Below, in pieces: positions 9,681 through 19,252 of a DNA stretch of 64,000 nucleotides (position 1 is its first letter; every line of letters begins with the position of its first letter). Source of the DNA: Flammeovirgaceae bacterium (GTDB taxonomy: Bacteria; Bacteroidota; Bacteroidia; Cytophagales; Cyclobacteriaceae); assembly GCA_020635915.1 (NCBI GenBank), contig JACJYU010000003.1, positions 62,001 through 126,000 on the forward strand, read 5' to 3'. The position numbers were made by a program, and so were the translations under genes. Below the pieces are notes generated by a model. It did not search any database and was not told where the DNA came from. It saw only the letters and a program-made list of their open reading frames with translations.

Positions 9681-11276
9681 CTATTCTTTCCCGGCCGCGG
9701 CCCTTTCTTCCTTTTGCTTGACCACCATGTTTTCCACGTCTTTGAGCAGTTGCTTGGCATCGTACACAATACCGTCTTTGATAGTGTATTCCACACCACC
9801 CACCCGCTCGGGCTTTCCTGTTTCGTCATTGAGCCTCACCGCCCCCGTGCCATAGAGCACTTTCAGGTTTTGCACCGGGTTTTCGCCCACAATGATCATG
9901 TCTGCCAACAAGCCCTCGCGGATCACGCCAAATTCAATGGGCTTTTTCAAAGGCTTGAATATTTCCTCGGCACCATGCATGGTGGCCGCCCGTATGGCCT
10001 CCAGGGGATGAAAGCCGGCTTCCTGGAGCATCTCCAGTTCCAGGATGGTACCGAAACCATACAGTTGGTATATGAAACCGGAATCGGAACCGACCGTTAC
10101 CTTTCCGCCCCTGTTTTTGTACTCGTTCAAAAACTGCATCCACACGTGGTAGAAATTTCTCCACGCCACCTCATCTTCCGTGGTCCAGTCGAACCAATAC
10201 GCCCCGTGGCTCAGGCGGCTGGGCGTAAAGAAGTCCATTTGAGAAGGCAACGTGTACTTTTCATGCCAATCGGCATTGCGGGCACGCATAACGTCCCTGC
10301 CGGCCGAGTAAATGGTCATGGTGGGGTTGATGTAAAAATCCAATTTTAGGAACTCGTCCATTAGCGCGTTCCATTTTTCCCCATGTGGCTTTACCAGGTT
10401 CCACTGTCGGGCCACCTGTCCAAAACGGTGTTGCTCGTCCCCATAGTTAATGTCCAGGGGCCAGGGCTGCACATCGTTGTTTTCGTACATGGCCTCAAAC
10501 AAACCGTAGAAGTGCGTCATGCCGGTCATCCCCAACCGTGCGGCATCCAGGGCGTTCATTTGCGCCACCCCGCTTTGTGCCAGGTGGGCCGTGCTGCCCA
10601 TGCCCAGGGAGTTGGCTTCGTCCAGCAGGGCTTTCATGATTTCGGGACGGAAAGAAAAAAGCTTTAACCCGTCAACCCCATTCTTTTTGGCATACTGCAC
10701 CCACTCCTTGGCATCGGCCGGTGTGCTGATTTTCCTTCCTTTCCATTCCTTTCCACTTCCGGGTATCTGAAAGTTGACAATGCGCGGGGCGACAATCTTG
10801 TTGCTGGCGCTCCTGTTTTTCTCCGTCAGCGACCATTCAAAATCACCGGTAGGCACGCCACGCACGGTGGTAATGCCATTGCCCATCCACAGTTTGTACA
10901 CGTATTCCGCCTCGGGCGCCTTGGGAACGCCCCCGGTGTGCACGTGCAGGTCTATGATGCCCGGCATGAGGTATTTGCCGGTGGCATCGATTTCTTTGGT
11001 GTTTCCTTTGTTCCCCAGCTTAGGGCGCCTGGCGGGGTCAATGGCAACGTGTGGCACGCCCACCGATTTGATTTCCACAATCCTGTTGTTTTCCACCACC
11101 ACGTCCACCGGGCCGGTAGGGGGCGCCCCCGTGCCATCGATCATGGTCACCCCACGGATGATCAAGCGGTCAAAAGGGCCTTCGCCTTCGCCCGGTTTGC
11201 GGTCTGGCGCGCCTATCATTTGGGCGGATGCCAGCACCGGCAAGGACAAAAGCGTTATAAGTAAAAAGTGTTTCAT
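9681..11276 (-). CDS. Secreted amidohydrolase-family protein (copy 1)
   Basis: 531 residues with a signal peptide (MKHFLLITLLSLPVLASAQ). It is an amidohydrolase of the imidazolonepropionase-like group. The small beta-sandwich at the N-terminus (VTMIDGTGAPPTGPVDVVV) leads to the metal motif IDLHVHTGG, then GLKLF (candidate bridging Lys), STAHLAQ and MTHFYGLF (His ligands) and VGSDSGF (Asp). The C-terminus returns to the sandwich (GLLADMIIVGENPVQNL). Such enzymes hydrolyse C-N bonds in cyclic amides or peptides; the substrate is unknown. The next gene upstream (11447-13027) is a close paralogue, each with its own terminator, so they look like a tandem duplication with separate transcription. 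Confidence 0.9.
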   Translation of the reverse strand: MKHFLLITLLSLPVLASAQMIGAPDRKPGEGEGPFDRLIIRGVTMIDGTGAPPTGPVDVVVENNRIVEIKSVGVPHVAIDPARRPKLGNKGNTKEIDATGKYLMPGIIDLHVHTGGVPKAPEAEYVYKLWMGNGITTVRGVPTGDFEWSLTEKNRSASNKIVAPRIVNFQIPGSGKEWKGRKISTPADAKEWVQYAKKNGVDGLKLFSFRPEIMKALLDEANSLGMGSTAHLAQSGVAQMNALDAARLGMTGMTHFYGLFEAMYENNDVQPWPLDINYGDEQHRFGQVARQWNLVKPHGEKWNALMDEFLKLDFYINPTMTIYSAGRDVMRARNADWHEKYTLPSQMDFFTPSRLSHGAYWFDWTTEDEVAWRNFYHVWMQFLNEYKNRGGKVTVGSDSGFIYQLYGFGTILELEMLQEAGFHPLEAIRAATMHGAEEIFKPLKKPIEFGVIREGLLADMIIVGENPVQNLKVLYGTGAVRLNDETGKPERVGGVEYTIKDGIVYDAKQLLKDVENMVVKQKEERAAAGKE

Positions 11277-11383
11277 GGTATTTTGGTTTAAGTATATGGT
11301 TCAAGGTACCCAAAATGCCATGATTATTTCCCCAAAATATTTACAGGTGGTAAAATCCATAACAATGCCGCGACTAAAACAAA

Positions 11384-11418
11384 ACAGCCCCCATAAGAGT
11401 AGCCTTTATGGGGGCTGT
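11384..11418 (-). terminator. Rho-independent terminator of the second amidohydrolase gene
   Basis: 13-bp inverted repeat (ACAGCCCCCATAA 11384-11396, TTATGGGGGCTGT 11406-11418) with a 9-base loop. On the minus strand it is followed by a T-rich tract (TTTGTTTTAG). It lies 29 bases after the stop at 11447. Confidence 0.85.
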
Positions 11419-11446
11419 CGTTCAATGGGTATTGTCCCAAGGCCAA

Positions 11447-13027
11447 TTACTTCATGCCCCGTTCTTGACGCTGTTTTTCCGCCATGCCCTCCACATCGCG
11501 CAGCAGTTGCTTGGCATCATACACGATGCCGTCCTTAATGGTGTACTTCACGCCCCCTACGCGTTCCACTTTGCCTGTTTCATCATTTAACCTGGGAAAA
11601 CCGGTGCCATACAATACCTTCAGGTTCTCAACAGGGTTTTCATCAATGATGAGCAAATCGGCCAGCAGCCCCGGCCTGACAATCCCAAACTCAATAGGCT
11701 TTCCCTTTGGTTCAAAGATGGCCTGGGCGGCATGGAGGGTGGCCCCCCGGATGACTTCCAATGGGTGAAAACCGGCTTCCTGCAGCAACTCCATTTCTTC
11801 TATTACGCCAAAGCCGTACAGGTTGTAAATAAAGGAAGCATCATCGCTTACGGTCACCCTGCCACCGGCATTTTTATAATCGTTTAGGAACGACATCCAA
11901 ACCTGGTAGAATTTCTTCCAGGCCAGTTCTTCCCATAGGGTCCAGTTATAAAAGTAGGATCCATGGTTCAGGCGGTTGGGTTCGTAAAAATCGTGCAGGG
12001 AGGGGAGCACATACTTGGGCATCCACTCCGTGGTGCGTGCCCGCATGACATCCCGGCCGGCCAGGTAGGCCGTCATGGTAGGGTCAAGGATGGTCTTATG
12101 GTCGAGGAAAAATTGGATGAGGTCGTTCCACTGCTTGCTGCCACGAGGATAAATCTTGTCCCACTGATAGGCCACCTGGCTAAAACGGTCCTGCTCATCG
12201 TTGTATTCAAAGTCGCGTGGCCAGTGTTGAATGTCTTCGTCTTTGTACAACGATTCAAAAAGCCCATAAAAATGGGTCACGTTGTCGAGCCCCAGTGCCA
12301 CGGCATCCCGTGCATTTACCCGGCCTACCATCATTTGCGATAAGTGAGCAACGGATCCCATTTTCCTTTTATGCGATTCATCAATGGCGGCCTCCATCAC
12401 TTCTGGATCCATATTGAAAATCTTTATTCCCTCTACACCTTTGGCATTGGCCCAGGCCACCCATTCGCGCGCTTTCGCTGGGGTGGTTACAGGCCCGCCT
12501 TTCCAGTCCGAACCGCTGCCGGGCACCTGAAAGTTGACAATGCGGGGCGCCACTATTTTGTTTTCCGCACTGCGCTTCTTTTCGCTTTCCACCCAATTCA
12601 CGTCACCGGCAGGCACGCCACGGATGGTGGTGATGCCATGGCCCATCCACAGTTTGTAGGCATACTCTGCTTCCGGTGCTTTTGGCACCCCGCCAACATG
12701 GGTGTGGATATTGATGAAGCCGGGGAGCACGTAAGCACCATGTGCATCTATTTCCTTTGCCCCTTTGGCCGGCCGGCCGGCAGGGTCAATGGGCACATGG
12801 GGCGTGCCCACCAATACGATTTCCTTGATTTTGTTTCCTTCAATGACAATATCCACAGGGCCATAGGCGGGAGCGCCCGTGCCATCAATGAGGTTGGCCC
12901 CCCGGATCACCATTCGGTTAAAAGGGCCTTCGCCTTCACCGGGTTTTCGGTCGGGGGCAGGCTTTACCTCTTGGGCATTTATCAATAACGGGACGATAAA
13001 GAAAGTAAAGAGCATTATCCGTTTCAT
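11447..13027 (-). CDS. Secreted amidohydrolase-family protein (copy 2)
   Basis: 526 residues with a signal peptide (MKRIMLFTFFIVPLLINAQ). It is a paralogue of the gene at 9681-11276: both share the PDRKPGEGEGPF block after the signal, the metal-binding HTHVGGVPKAPEAEYAYKLW region (HVHTGG in the other copy), SVAHLSQ, VTHFYGLF and VSDDASF, and a closing YTIKDGIVYDAKQLL block. The active-site Asp region reads SDDASF here against SDSGF in copy 1, so substrate preference may differ. Probably a periplasmic or secreted hydrolase of cyclic amides or dipeptides; the exact substrate is not predictable. Confidence 0.9.
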   Translation of the reverse strand: MKRIMLFTFFIVPLLINAQEVKPAPDRKPGEGEGPFNRMVIRGANLIDGTGAPAYGPVDIVIEGNKIKEIVLVGTPHVPIDPAGRPAKGAKEIDAHGAYVLPGFINIHTHVGGVPKAPEAEYAYKLWMGHGITTIRGVPAGDVNWVESEKKRSAENKIVAPRIVNFQVPGSGSDWKGGPVTTPAKAREWVAWANAKGVEGIKIFNMDPEVMEAAIDESHKRKMGSVAHLSQMMVGRVNARDAVALGLDNVTHFYGLFESLYKDEDIQHWPRDFEYNDEQDRFSQVAYQWDKIYPRGSKQWNDLIQFFLDHKTILDPTMTAYLAGRDVMRARTTEWMPKYVLPSLHDFYEPNRLNHGSYFYNWTLWEELAWKKFYQVWMSFLNDYKNAGGRVTVSDDASFIYNLYGFGVIEEMELLQEAGFHPLEVIRGATLHAAQAIFEPKGKPIEFGIVRPGLLADLLIIDENPVENLKVLYGTGFPRLNDETGKVERVGGVKYTIKDGIVYDAKQLLRDVEGMAEKQRQERGMK

Positions 13028-13264
13028 AGCAGTGGGTTTTGGTGTACTTGTTGGTTTATTCTTGGCTCATCTATTAAAAATAACAAAAATGGCAGGCGGG
13101 TGGCGTGAATGGCCGGATATCCACAATGAATTATCTTAGCGGTAAACAAGTGGGGAGAAAAACATCAGTTTGCCACCATTTTTGAAACGGTTGTCCATAA
13201 AAAGGCGAGTTTCGGCCCCGTTGGCTTTTTTTAAATTTTTATCTTGCCATGAAATCATTAATTC

Positions 13265-14569
13265 ATGAACATGAAAGCATTATGCATGGCGCTGGTGATG
13301 TCCTTGATCGCCCAATTGTCGTTTTCGCAGGAAGCCTACCGAAGGTGGCGGGTGATGAACCAGATACGCAACGACAAATTTGACCTGGTTTTGCCGGAGG
13401 TGATGAGGGAAAACAATATTGATATGTGGATCATCACCAACAAGGAGGGCAACTTCGACCCGCTTTACCCTGACATGGGAGGAGGGTATGCCAGCCAAAA
13501 TGGATATTATATTTTTACGGACACGGGCAAGCCGAGGATAGAACGTGCGGCCCTGGGAATTGATGGCGGTTTACTGGAAGGGGGCGGGGCCTATGACTAT
13601 TTCGGCAGTGAAAGCGAGCTGAAAGACTTTGTTGGCAAACGCGATCCCAGGCGGATTGGCCTCAACATGTCCAAAACCATTGGCGGTGCGGATGGTTTGT
13701 CTTACACCATGTACCATCACCTGGCCGAAACCCTTGGCAAAAAATACGAAAACCGGTTTGTGTCTGCCGAAAAATTGGTTTCCGATTTCAGGTCCAGGAG
13801 GGTGGCGGTAGAAATAGCCACCTTTGCCGAGGCAGGCAACCTGTCCTACCTTATCGCGGAAAAAGCATTTTCCAATGAGGTGATCACGCCTGGGGTGACC
13901 ACCCTGGAAGACGTGGCCTGGTGGATGAGGGAACAACAGTTTAAGCACAACCTGGAAACCTCCTTTGGCATGCCTTCCGTGTATGTTACCGGCCCTGATG
14001 GGATCGTGGCCACCTCCACCGGCCGCATCATTCAGCGGGGCGACATCCTCATGTTGGACTGGGGCGTGGGGCTAATGAACATGTACACCGACATGAAAAG
14101 GATGGCCTATGTATTGAAGGAAGGGGAAACGGACGTACCGGAGAGTATTAAACATGCATTTGAACAAGGGGCAAAAGCACGGGAGGTAGTCAGGCAAACC
14201 ATAAAGCCGGGCATCACGGCCGAGCAGAACATGGACAATATTTACAAAGCTTTGGGACAGGCCGGGTTTTCAAAAATCGCGTTTAACCAACCTACTGCCG
14301 ATGGGGCCACCAACGTGGTCATTGGCTGCCACTCCGTGGGCAACTGGGGGCACGGCATTGGGCCGAGCATAGCCGAGTGGAACCCCGTGCGGTTCAAATA
14401 TGTGGTGAAGCCCACCAACTTGTTGTCGATAGAATTGTTTGCCTACACCCCGTTGCCCGAGTGGGGAGGGAAGAAATTGAGGGTGCCGCTAGAGGACGAT
14501 GCCCTGGTGACAGAACGAGGAATAGAGTGGTTGTACCCGATAAACCAGGGGGTGTTGCTGATCAAATAA
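13265..14569 (+). CDS. Secreted M24-family metallopeptidase (Xaa-Pro aminopeptidase-like)
   Basis: 434 residues with a signal peptide (MKALCMALVMSLIAQLSFSQ); ATG codons at 13265 and 13271 are both possible starts. Residues about 30-170 are the creatinase/prolidase N-domain. The C-terminal pita-bread domain carries the ligand set expected for two metals: MLDWGVG (Asp), YTDMKR (Asp), GHGIGPS (His), SIELFAY (Glu) and EDDALVTE (Glu). It likely removes residues preceding proline from peptides, outside the cytoplasm. It is transcribed toward the M28 peptidase at 14698, with which it may share peptide scavenging. Confidence 0.88.
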   Translation: MNMKALCMALVMSLIAQLSFSQEAYRRWRVMNQIRNDKFDLVLPEVMRENNIDMWIITNKEGNFDPLYPDMGGGYASQNGYYIFTDTGKPRIERAALGIDGGLLEGGGAYDYFGSESELKDFVGKRDPRRIGLNMSKTIGGADGLSYTMYHHLAETLGKKYENRFVSAEKLVSDFRSRRVAVEIATFAEAGNLSYLIAEKAFSNEVITPGVTTLEDVAWWMREQQFKHNLETSFGMPSVYVTGPDGIVATSTGRIIQRGDILMLDWGVGLMNMYTDMKRMAYVLKEGETDVPESIKHAFEQGAKAREVVRQTIKPGITAEQNMDNIYKALGQAGFSKIAFNQPTADGATNVVIGCHSVGNWGHGIGPSIAEWNPVRFKYVVKPTNLLSIELFAYTPLPEWGGKKLRVPLEDDALVTERGIEWLYPINQGVLLIK

Positions 14570-14697
14570 AATGGTGTCAAGGCAACTTTTTATGTGTGCC
14601 AACGGGCCACCTGCCAATGGGCACTTTACGCACCTTTCTTTTAATGGAAATTAATTACCTATTTTAGCCGCCTTAATTGTTTAAAACCCCATTGCAC

Positions 14698-16242
14698 ATG
14701 AACCGGATACTTACATTTCTTTTCTTCCTATTGCTGACCGGCCAGGTAGCCCTGGCACAGCAAAGGGATATCGTTGACAAAATGGTTGCCGAAGGCAACG
14801 GCAACTCCCAGTTGGAAAACCTTGCCCACCAGCTAATGGACGTTATTGGCCCACGCCTGGTAGGGACTCCCCAGATGAAGGCCGCCAACGATTGGGCGAT
14901 AAGCACCTATAAAAGTTGGGGCATAGAAGCAAAGAATGAAGAGTGGGGCAAATGGCGCGGATGGGAGCGGGGCATCAGCCATATCGACATGGTTGCCCCA
15001 AGGGTGGCCAGCCTGCATGGGACGCAACTGGCATGGAGCCCAGCAACGCCCAAAAATGGGACCACGGCACCTACCATAATAATACCTGCAATAAAAGATT
15101 CGGTGGCATTCCAAAATTGGTTGCCCAATGTGAAAGGAAAATTTGTATTGGTGTCCATGCCACAACCTACCGGCAGGCCCGACTACAACTGGGAGGAGTT
15201 TGCCACGGAAGCGTCTTTTGCCAAAATGAAAGAACAAAGGGAAGCACAAATAGCCCAGTGGGACAAGAACCTGGAAAATACCGGGTATGGCCGTGACCTC
15301 AACAAAGCGCTCGAAAAAGCCGGTGCCGTGGGCATTGTGCAGTCGCGCTGGTCAAAGGGATTTGGTGCCAACAAAATATTCAGTGCCAACACGGGGAAAA
15401 TCCCTGTGGTGGATTTGTCGCTGGAGGATTATGGTATGCTTTACCGAATGACGGAAAAAGGCGACAAGCCCGTAATCAAGGTGCTGGCAGAATCCCGTGA
15501 CCTGGGGACAGTCCCTACTTTCAACACCATCGCCACTATTCCAGGCAAGGAACTCCCCAACGAGTACGTTGTCCTTTCTGCCCATTTCGATTCGTGGGAT
15601 GGCGGCACCGGGGCCACCGACAATGGCACGGGCACCATTACTATGATGGAGGCCGCCCGTATCCTGAAAAAGGTTTACCCTAATCCGAAAAGGACCATCA
15701 TCATCGGGCATTGGGGCAGCGAGGAGCAAGGGCTGAATGGCTCGCGTGCCTTTGTGGAAGACCACCCTGAAGTGGTGGAAGGCCTGCAGGCATTGTTCAA
15801 CCAGGATAATGGCACGGGCCGTGTGGTAAACATTTCGGGGCAGGGTTTTTTAAATGCCTATGACTATTTAGGCCGGTGGCTGGAAGCCGTACCGGACGAT
15901 ATCACCAATCACATTGAGACCACCTTTCCCGGAACCCCAGGTGGGGGAGGCTCCGACTATGCCTCCTTCGTGGCCGTGGGCGCGCCTGCGTTCTCGCTGA
16001 GTTCGTTGAATTGGAGCTATGGAACGTACACCTGGCATACTAACCTGGACACTTACGATAAAATCGTGTTTGATGACGTGCGCAACAATGCCATCCTTAC
16101 TGCTGTGCTGGCCTACATGGCCAGCGAGGACCCGCAAAAGACCTCAAGGGAAAAGGCAGTGTTGCCCATCAATAAACGCACTGGCGAGCAGATGGTATGG
16201 CCTTCGCCCCGTTCCCCCAATCGCAACGGAGGGCAAAACTAG
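14698..16242 (+). CDS. Secreted M28-family zinc peptidase (carboxypeptidase Q-like)
   Basis: The start at 14698 is chosen because MNRILTFLFFLLLTGQVALAQ is a clean signal peptide; an upstream ATG at 14677 would add seven poor residues. A protease-associated insert lies at about residues 110-260. The two-zinc site is visible: HFDSWDGG (His), ATDNGTG (Asp), WGSEEQGLNGS (Glu-Glu), NQDNGTGR (Asp) and TWHTNLDTYD (His). The overall length of 514 matches PGCP/carboxypeptidase Q-type enzymes, which cleave dipeptides. A second gene of the same family lies at 46904-48448. Confidence 0.9.
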   Translation: MNRILTFLFFLLLTGQVALAQQRDIVDKMVAEGNGNSQLENLAHQLMDVIGPRLVGTPQMKAANDWAISTYKSWGIEAKNEEWGKWRGWERGISHIDMVAPRVASLHGTQLAWSPATPKNGTTAPTIIIPAIKDSVAFQNWLPNVKGKFVLVSMPQPTGRPDYNWEEFATEASFAKMKEQREAQIAQWDKNLENTGYGRDLNKALEKAGAVGIVQSRWSKGFGANKIFSANTGKIPVVDLSLEDYGMLYRMTEKGDKPVIKVLAESRDLGTVPTFNTIATIPGKELPNEYVVLSAHFDSWDGGTGATDNGTGTITMMEAARILKKVYPNPKRTIIIGHWGSEEQGLNGSRAFVEDHPEVVEGLQALFNQDNGTGRVVNISGQGFLNAYDYLGRWLEAVPDDITNHIETTFPGTPGGGGSDYASFVAVGAPAFSLSSLNWSYGTYTWHTNLDTYDKIVFDDVRNNAILTAVLAYMASEDPQKTSREKAVLPINKRTGEQMVWPSPRSPNRNGGQN

Positions 16243-16442
16243 CCACTCCCTGGAACCGGCTTAAGCCCCCCAATAAACAACAGGGGGCAAAACCACTATT
16301 CCATGGCCCACCATTTATGAGGCTTTTTTGGGACAGTGGTTTCTATTTTATATGCCCCATTTTTTATTAACGGTTTTTTGGCGTAAATTATAAACCTGGG
16401 ATACTGTAAGGAGCTGGTTTCTAGAACAATAATCAACCGCTT

Positions 16443-16640
16443 ATGAAAGATGGCCGCAAAAAAGTGAACGTGGAAGTGGGGAGTGAAGTGGAAGTGGTAA
16501 AAAAGGAAGACCAGGCCACCGGCAACCTGACACTGGGCGTGGTCAAGAAAATCCTTACCAAAGCATCCACCCATCCGCATGGCATTAAGGTACTGCTGGA
16601 GTCGGGCGAGGTAGGCAGGGTGAAGGATGTGCTGGATTGA
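16443..16640 (+). CDS. YwbE family protein (DUF2196)
   Basis: 65 residues, matching the short YwbE family by length and by the segments GSEVEVVKKEDQATG, GVVKKILTKASTHPHGIKV and GEVGRVKDV. These proteins are conserved across Bacteria and have no established function; the fold is a small beta-barrel. The gene stands alone, with the membrane protein at 16715 next on the same strand. Confidence 0.85.
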   Translation: MKDGRKKVNVEVGSEVEVVKKEDQATGNLTLGVVKKILTKASTHPHGIKVLLESGEVGRVKDVLD

Positions 16641-16714
16641 CATTCCATCATTAAAAGGGGTAAGTTGCAGGTGTTGATCTGTGCTAAACTTTAACCAAAG
16701 ACAATAAGCTGAAG

Positions 16715-17014
16715 ATGGCCAACAACACATCGCCACATATACTCGGCACCTCTGCCAACCTGCTTGGGTTTTGCCTGTTCGTCATCACTTCGCTACACAT
16801 CAATAGCCAGTTGGAGACCCACCTGATCGATCAACTGACTTCAGTGGTGGCCATTTTCCTTACGGCATCGTGCATATTTTCTTTTGTCTCCATCCGGACA
16901 GCCAATAAGCAGCGCGAAAAAACCAGTGAGACGATAGCCGATTATCTGTTTTTTGTGGCTTTGATCGGGGTATCGGTGATCATTATGCTCATCACCTTCA
17001 ATTTTATTGAATAG
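16715..17014 (+). CDS. Small membrane protein of unknown function
   Basis: 99 residues with three hydrophobic segments, at about residues 12-30, 40-62 and 75-98 (ADYLFFVALIGVSVIIMLIT). The loop between the second and third is basic and polar (ANKQREKTSE). It resembles no family I can name. It converges on the minus-strand gene ending at 17052. Confidence 0.6.
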   Translation: MANNTSPHILGTSANLLGFCLFVITSLHINSQLETHLIDQLTSVVAIFLTASCIFSFVSIRTANKQREKTSETIADYLFFVALIGVSVIIMLITFNFIE

Positions 17015-17051
17015 GAAATTTATAAATACTTTTCAACCGTTTTTGCTTACA

Positions 17052-17516
17052 CTATATCCGGTTCACCACCAATTTTTGTTTTGCATAGTCAAGCGTCACC
17101 ATTTTCATGACAACCCCCTTGTCCACGGTGATAATGATTTCTTTTTCAAAGCGTGAGTTGTATTGGTCGTTTCCGTACTGGGTCATTTGCCCGGCCGGAA
17201 CGCGGAGCTTGCCGGAGAACCAGTTTGCCAACACCCCATTTGCCTTGCTTTTTGGGAAGACCCTTTTAAGGTTGGTTTCCACCAGCTTCTTGCCGAAAAA
17301 AAAAGTATTGGCGTATTGGGCCCCGTGAATGCCAATAAGCACCAGTCGGTTTCCTTCAATCGACCAGCAGGCTATGTAGCCGCGCAGGCAGTTCCCTGCC
17401 GGCTTGAAGTCGGGCTTCTTTTTCCCCGTCTTTTCCCAGTAGGCCTCTAACGGATTAGTGTACAAATCCATTTTTCGGGGGCCAAGCATGATCATATCCG
17501 GTAGTTGTGCCGCCAT
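17052..17516 (-). CDS. Conserved hypothetical protein
   Basis: About 154 residues from ATG at 17516. The frame is open back to 17567 without another ATG; a TTG at 17549 would add LLAVCSGAHQK, which looks like the end of a lipoprotein signal, so the start is uncertain. The body has an NCLRGYIACWSIEGNRL segment with two Cys and a C-terminal beta-rich region (IIITVDKGVVMKMVTLDY). I do not recognise the family. It is transcribed in the same direction as the DUF3078 and MscL genes upstream of it. Confidence 0.55.
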   Translation of the reverse strand: MAAQLPDMIMLGPRKMDLYTNPLEAYWEKTGKKKPDFKPAGNCLRGYIACWSIEGNRLVLIGIHGAQYANTFFFGKKLVETNLKRVFPKSKANGVLANWFSGKLRVPAGQMTQYGNDQYNSRFEKEIIITVDKGVVMKMVTLDYAKQKLVVNRI

Positions 17517-17683
17517 CTTTTGGTGTGCCCCACTGCAGACGGCAAGCAAAATAATACCTTGGCCCCATCAGGGGAAACCATCCTCTTTTGATGGCCTGGG
17601 GAGCGGACCAGTTGCCAAAAACAAGGGTTGGCCGAAGGCCGCGCCCACGCCCGGGCTACAATCCGATGGCTTCTACAAAGCGC

Positions 17684-18577
17684 TCACTTTTTTTCTGCAT
17701 AATTGCGGAACGAGTAAGCAAAGCCAATGGTGAGCGCCTGGCTAAGTTGCACACGTGTATCCTGGTCGTAGTCGTAGAGCATAATCCCCCCAATGCCCAC
17801 GTTGATGAACTGGTTTACTTTTGCCGTAAGGTTGAGGTCGAGTCGGTGGTCAATCTTTTTTCCTTCCAGGGTTTCATAGTTGGCAAATACCACGTACCTC
17901 CATTTCAAATTAAGGTTTTCCGCAATGTCCTTGTTGAACTCCGCCTGCATTTGAAAGGCCAGCCACTCCCAACGAACATCCTCAGGGGGCTCCACTCCAT
18001 AGGGCGAAGGCCCTACCGAAGCCACAAACCGGGAGGGGTCCTTTACTATGGTGAGCCGTGGTGCGAATGGGGCAATGCGCAATTTGAAATAATCTTCAGG
18101 ATGGAACTCCAGCCCCCATGCCGATGTGAAAAATGCCGGTGCAAAAATATCGGAGATCAGGTCTTTTGTGTTGTCGTCTTTGTAATTGTACCCTTTGGCA
18201 AACTGGGTGCTGAACGTAAGGGAAGAAAACAGCCCCCAATGGTGGCCCAGGTCGCGTCCATACTTCGTGTCGAGGTAGATGCGGTCAGAGGTTTTGCGAT
18301 ACCCCTGTCCCTGGTTGTTGACAAAGCCAAAAAGCAGGTCGATTTCGTTGTCCCATGAGTCTCTTCCTGCCTTGTAGTTGGCTTTGTAGTTAAACAGCGT
18401 GTTTAGGCCAATGGAATTTACCCCGCCTGCCTTCCAGTTGGAAGAAAACGAAGCCTGGTTAAGGTTGGCCCCGAAGTTGAGGCCCTTTTTCCAATGGGTG
18501 GATGAGTCCACCTTTACGACTTGGGCCTGTGAAGGGGCCATGGCGATGACGAGGGCCAATGCAAAATATATTTTCAT
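17684..18577 (-). CDS. DUF3078 outer-membrane-associated protein
   Basis: 297 residues from ATG at 18577, chosen because it gives a signal peptide (MKIYFALALVIAMAPSQAQ); the frame continues 18 codons further upstream without a signal-like sequence. The N-terminal WKKGLNFGANLNQASFSSNW segment and the alternating strands (DSWDNEIDLLFGFVNNQG, WRYVVFANYETLEGKKI) are typical of DUF3078, a Bacteroidota family predicted to be a beta-barrel. Function unknown. The next gene upstream is mscL. Confidence 0.85.
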   Translation of the reverse strand: MKIYFALALVIAMAPSQAQVVKVDSSTHWKKGLNFGANLNQASFSSNWKAGGVNSIGLNTLFNYKANYKAGRDSWDNEIDLLFGFVNNQGQGYRKTSDRIYLDTKYGRDLGHHWGLFSSLTFSTQFAKGYNYKDDNTKDLISDIFAPAFFTSAWGLEFHPEDYFKLRIAPFAPRLTIVKDPSRFVASVGPSPYGVEPPEDVRWEWLAFQMQAEFNKDIAENLNLKWRYVVFANYETLEGKKIDHRLDLNLTAKVNQFINVGIGGIMLYDYDQDTRVQLSQALTIGFAYSFRNYAEKK

Positions 18578-18637
18578 AAACGGGTCTGCACATTGATTGA
18601 ACAAAAAAAATAACGGGTTTCTTTGCCTCAAAGCCGC

Positions 18638-19012
18638 TCAGCCTTGCTTTTTTAACAAATCCCTGATTTCGGTCAGCAGTTGAATATCGGCAGGAGGGGC
18701 GGCCGGGGCTTTGGGTGCTTCCTCTTTTTTCTTAAAGGAGTTTATGCCTTTGATCAGAAGGAACAAAGCAAAGGCGGTAAGGATGAAAATAAAAACGGCC
18801 TGCACAAAATTGCCGTATGATAGGGACGCGTCCCCAATCGAATAGGCGAGGCCTGTAAAATCAATGCCCCCGGTGACGATACCGATTAACGGCATGATGA
18901 GGTCCCCTACAAGTGACTTGACGATGGCGCCAAAAGCAGTACCTATGATGACCCCGACCGCGAGGTCAATCACATTTCCCCGCATGGCAAATTCCTTGAA
19001 TTCTTTCAGCAT
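18638..19012 (-). CDS. mscL: Large-conductance mechanosensitive channel MscL
   Basis: 124 residues from ATG at 19012, where the conserved MscL beginning (MLKEFKEFAMRGNVIDLAVG) sits; earlier ATGs in frame would add a non-conserved tail. TM1 is VIIGTAFGAIVKSLVGDLIM, and TM2 is AVFIFILTAFALFLLIKGIN. The protein closes with the cytoplasmic helix bundle (LTEIRDLLKKQ). It forms a homopentameric inner-membrane pore that opens under osmotic down-shock. Length is normal for the family. Confidence 0.97.
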   Translation of the reverse strand: MLKEFKEFAMRGNVIDLAVGVIIGTAFGAIVKSLVGDLIMPLIGIVTGGIDFTGLAYSIGDASLSYGNFVQAVFIFILTAFALFLLIKGINSFKKKEEAPKAPAAPPADIQLLTEIRDLLKKQG

Positions 19013-19158
19013 ATCTTGTTTTAGGTTTGGTGTAAAAATAAATGTAATCCGAAATTCCCATTGCGCAAGATGTTTTTTTTCTTTTGGCCACTTTATATTC
19101 AAAAAGCAAGGTTTCATCATCTGCCCTTTGCACAGCCCCATTGGGCCGCTTTGGCCTG

Positions 19159-19189
19159 TTGTGGGTTACGCCCAAATACGCTATCTTTA
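19159..19189 (+). promoter_or_regulatory. Bacteroidota-type promoter of the CBS gene
   Basis: TTG at 19159-19161 and TATCTTTA at 19182-19189 with a 20-base spacer fit the TTG/TAnnTTTG consensus of Bacteroidota with one mismatch. Transcription would begin near 19196, giving a leader of about 55 bases before the ATG at 19253. Confidence 0.45.
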
Positions 19190-19252
19190 AACAGGAACGG
19201 TGCGAACAGCAATATCAAAAATCCATTTCGCCACTAAAGACTACTTATTAAC

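Noticed and set aside
16265..16288. Possible terminator after the first M28 gene (GCCCCC/GGGGGC)
   Set aside because: The stem is only six pairs with a 12-base loop and no T-run follows.
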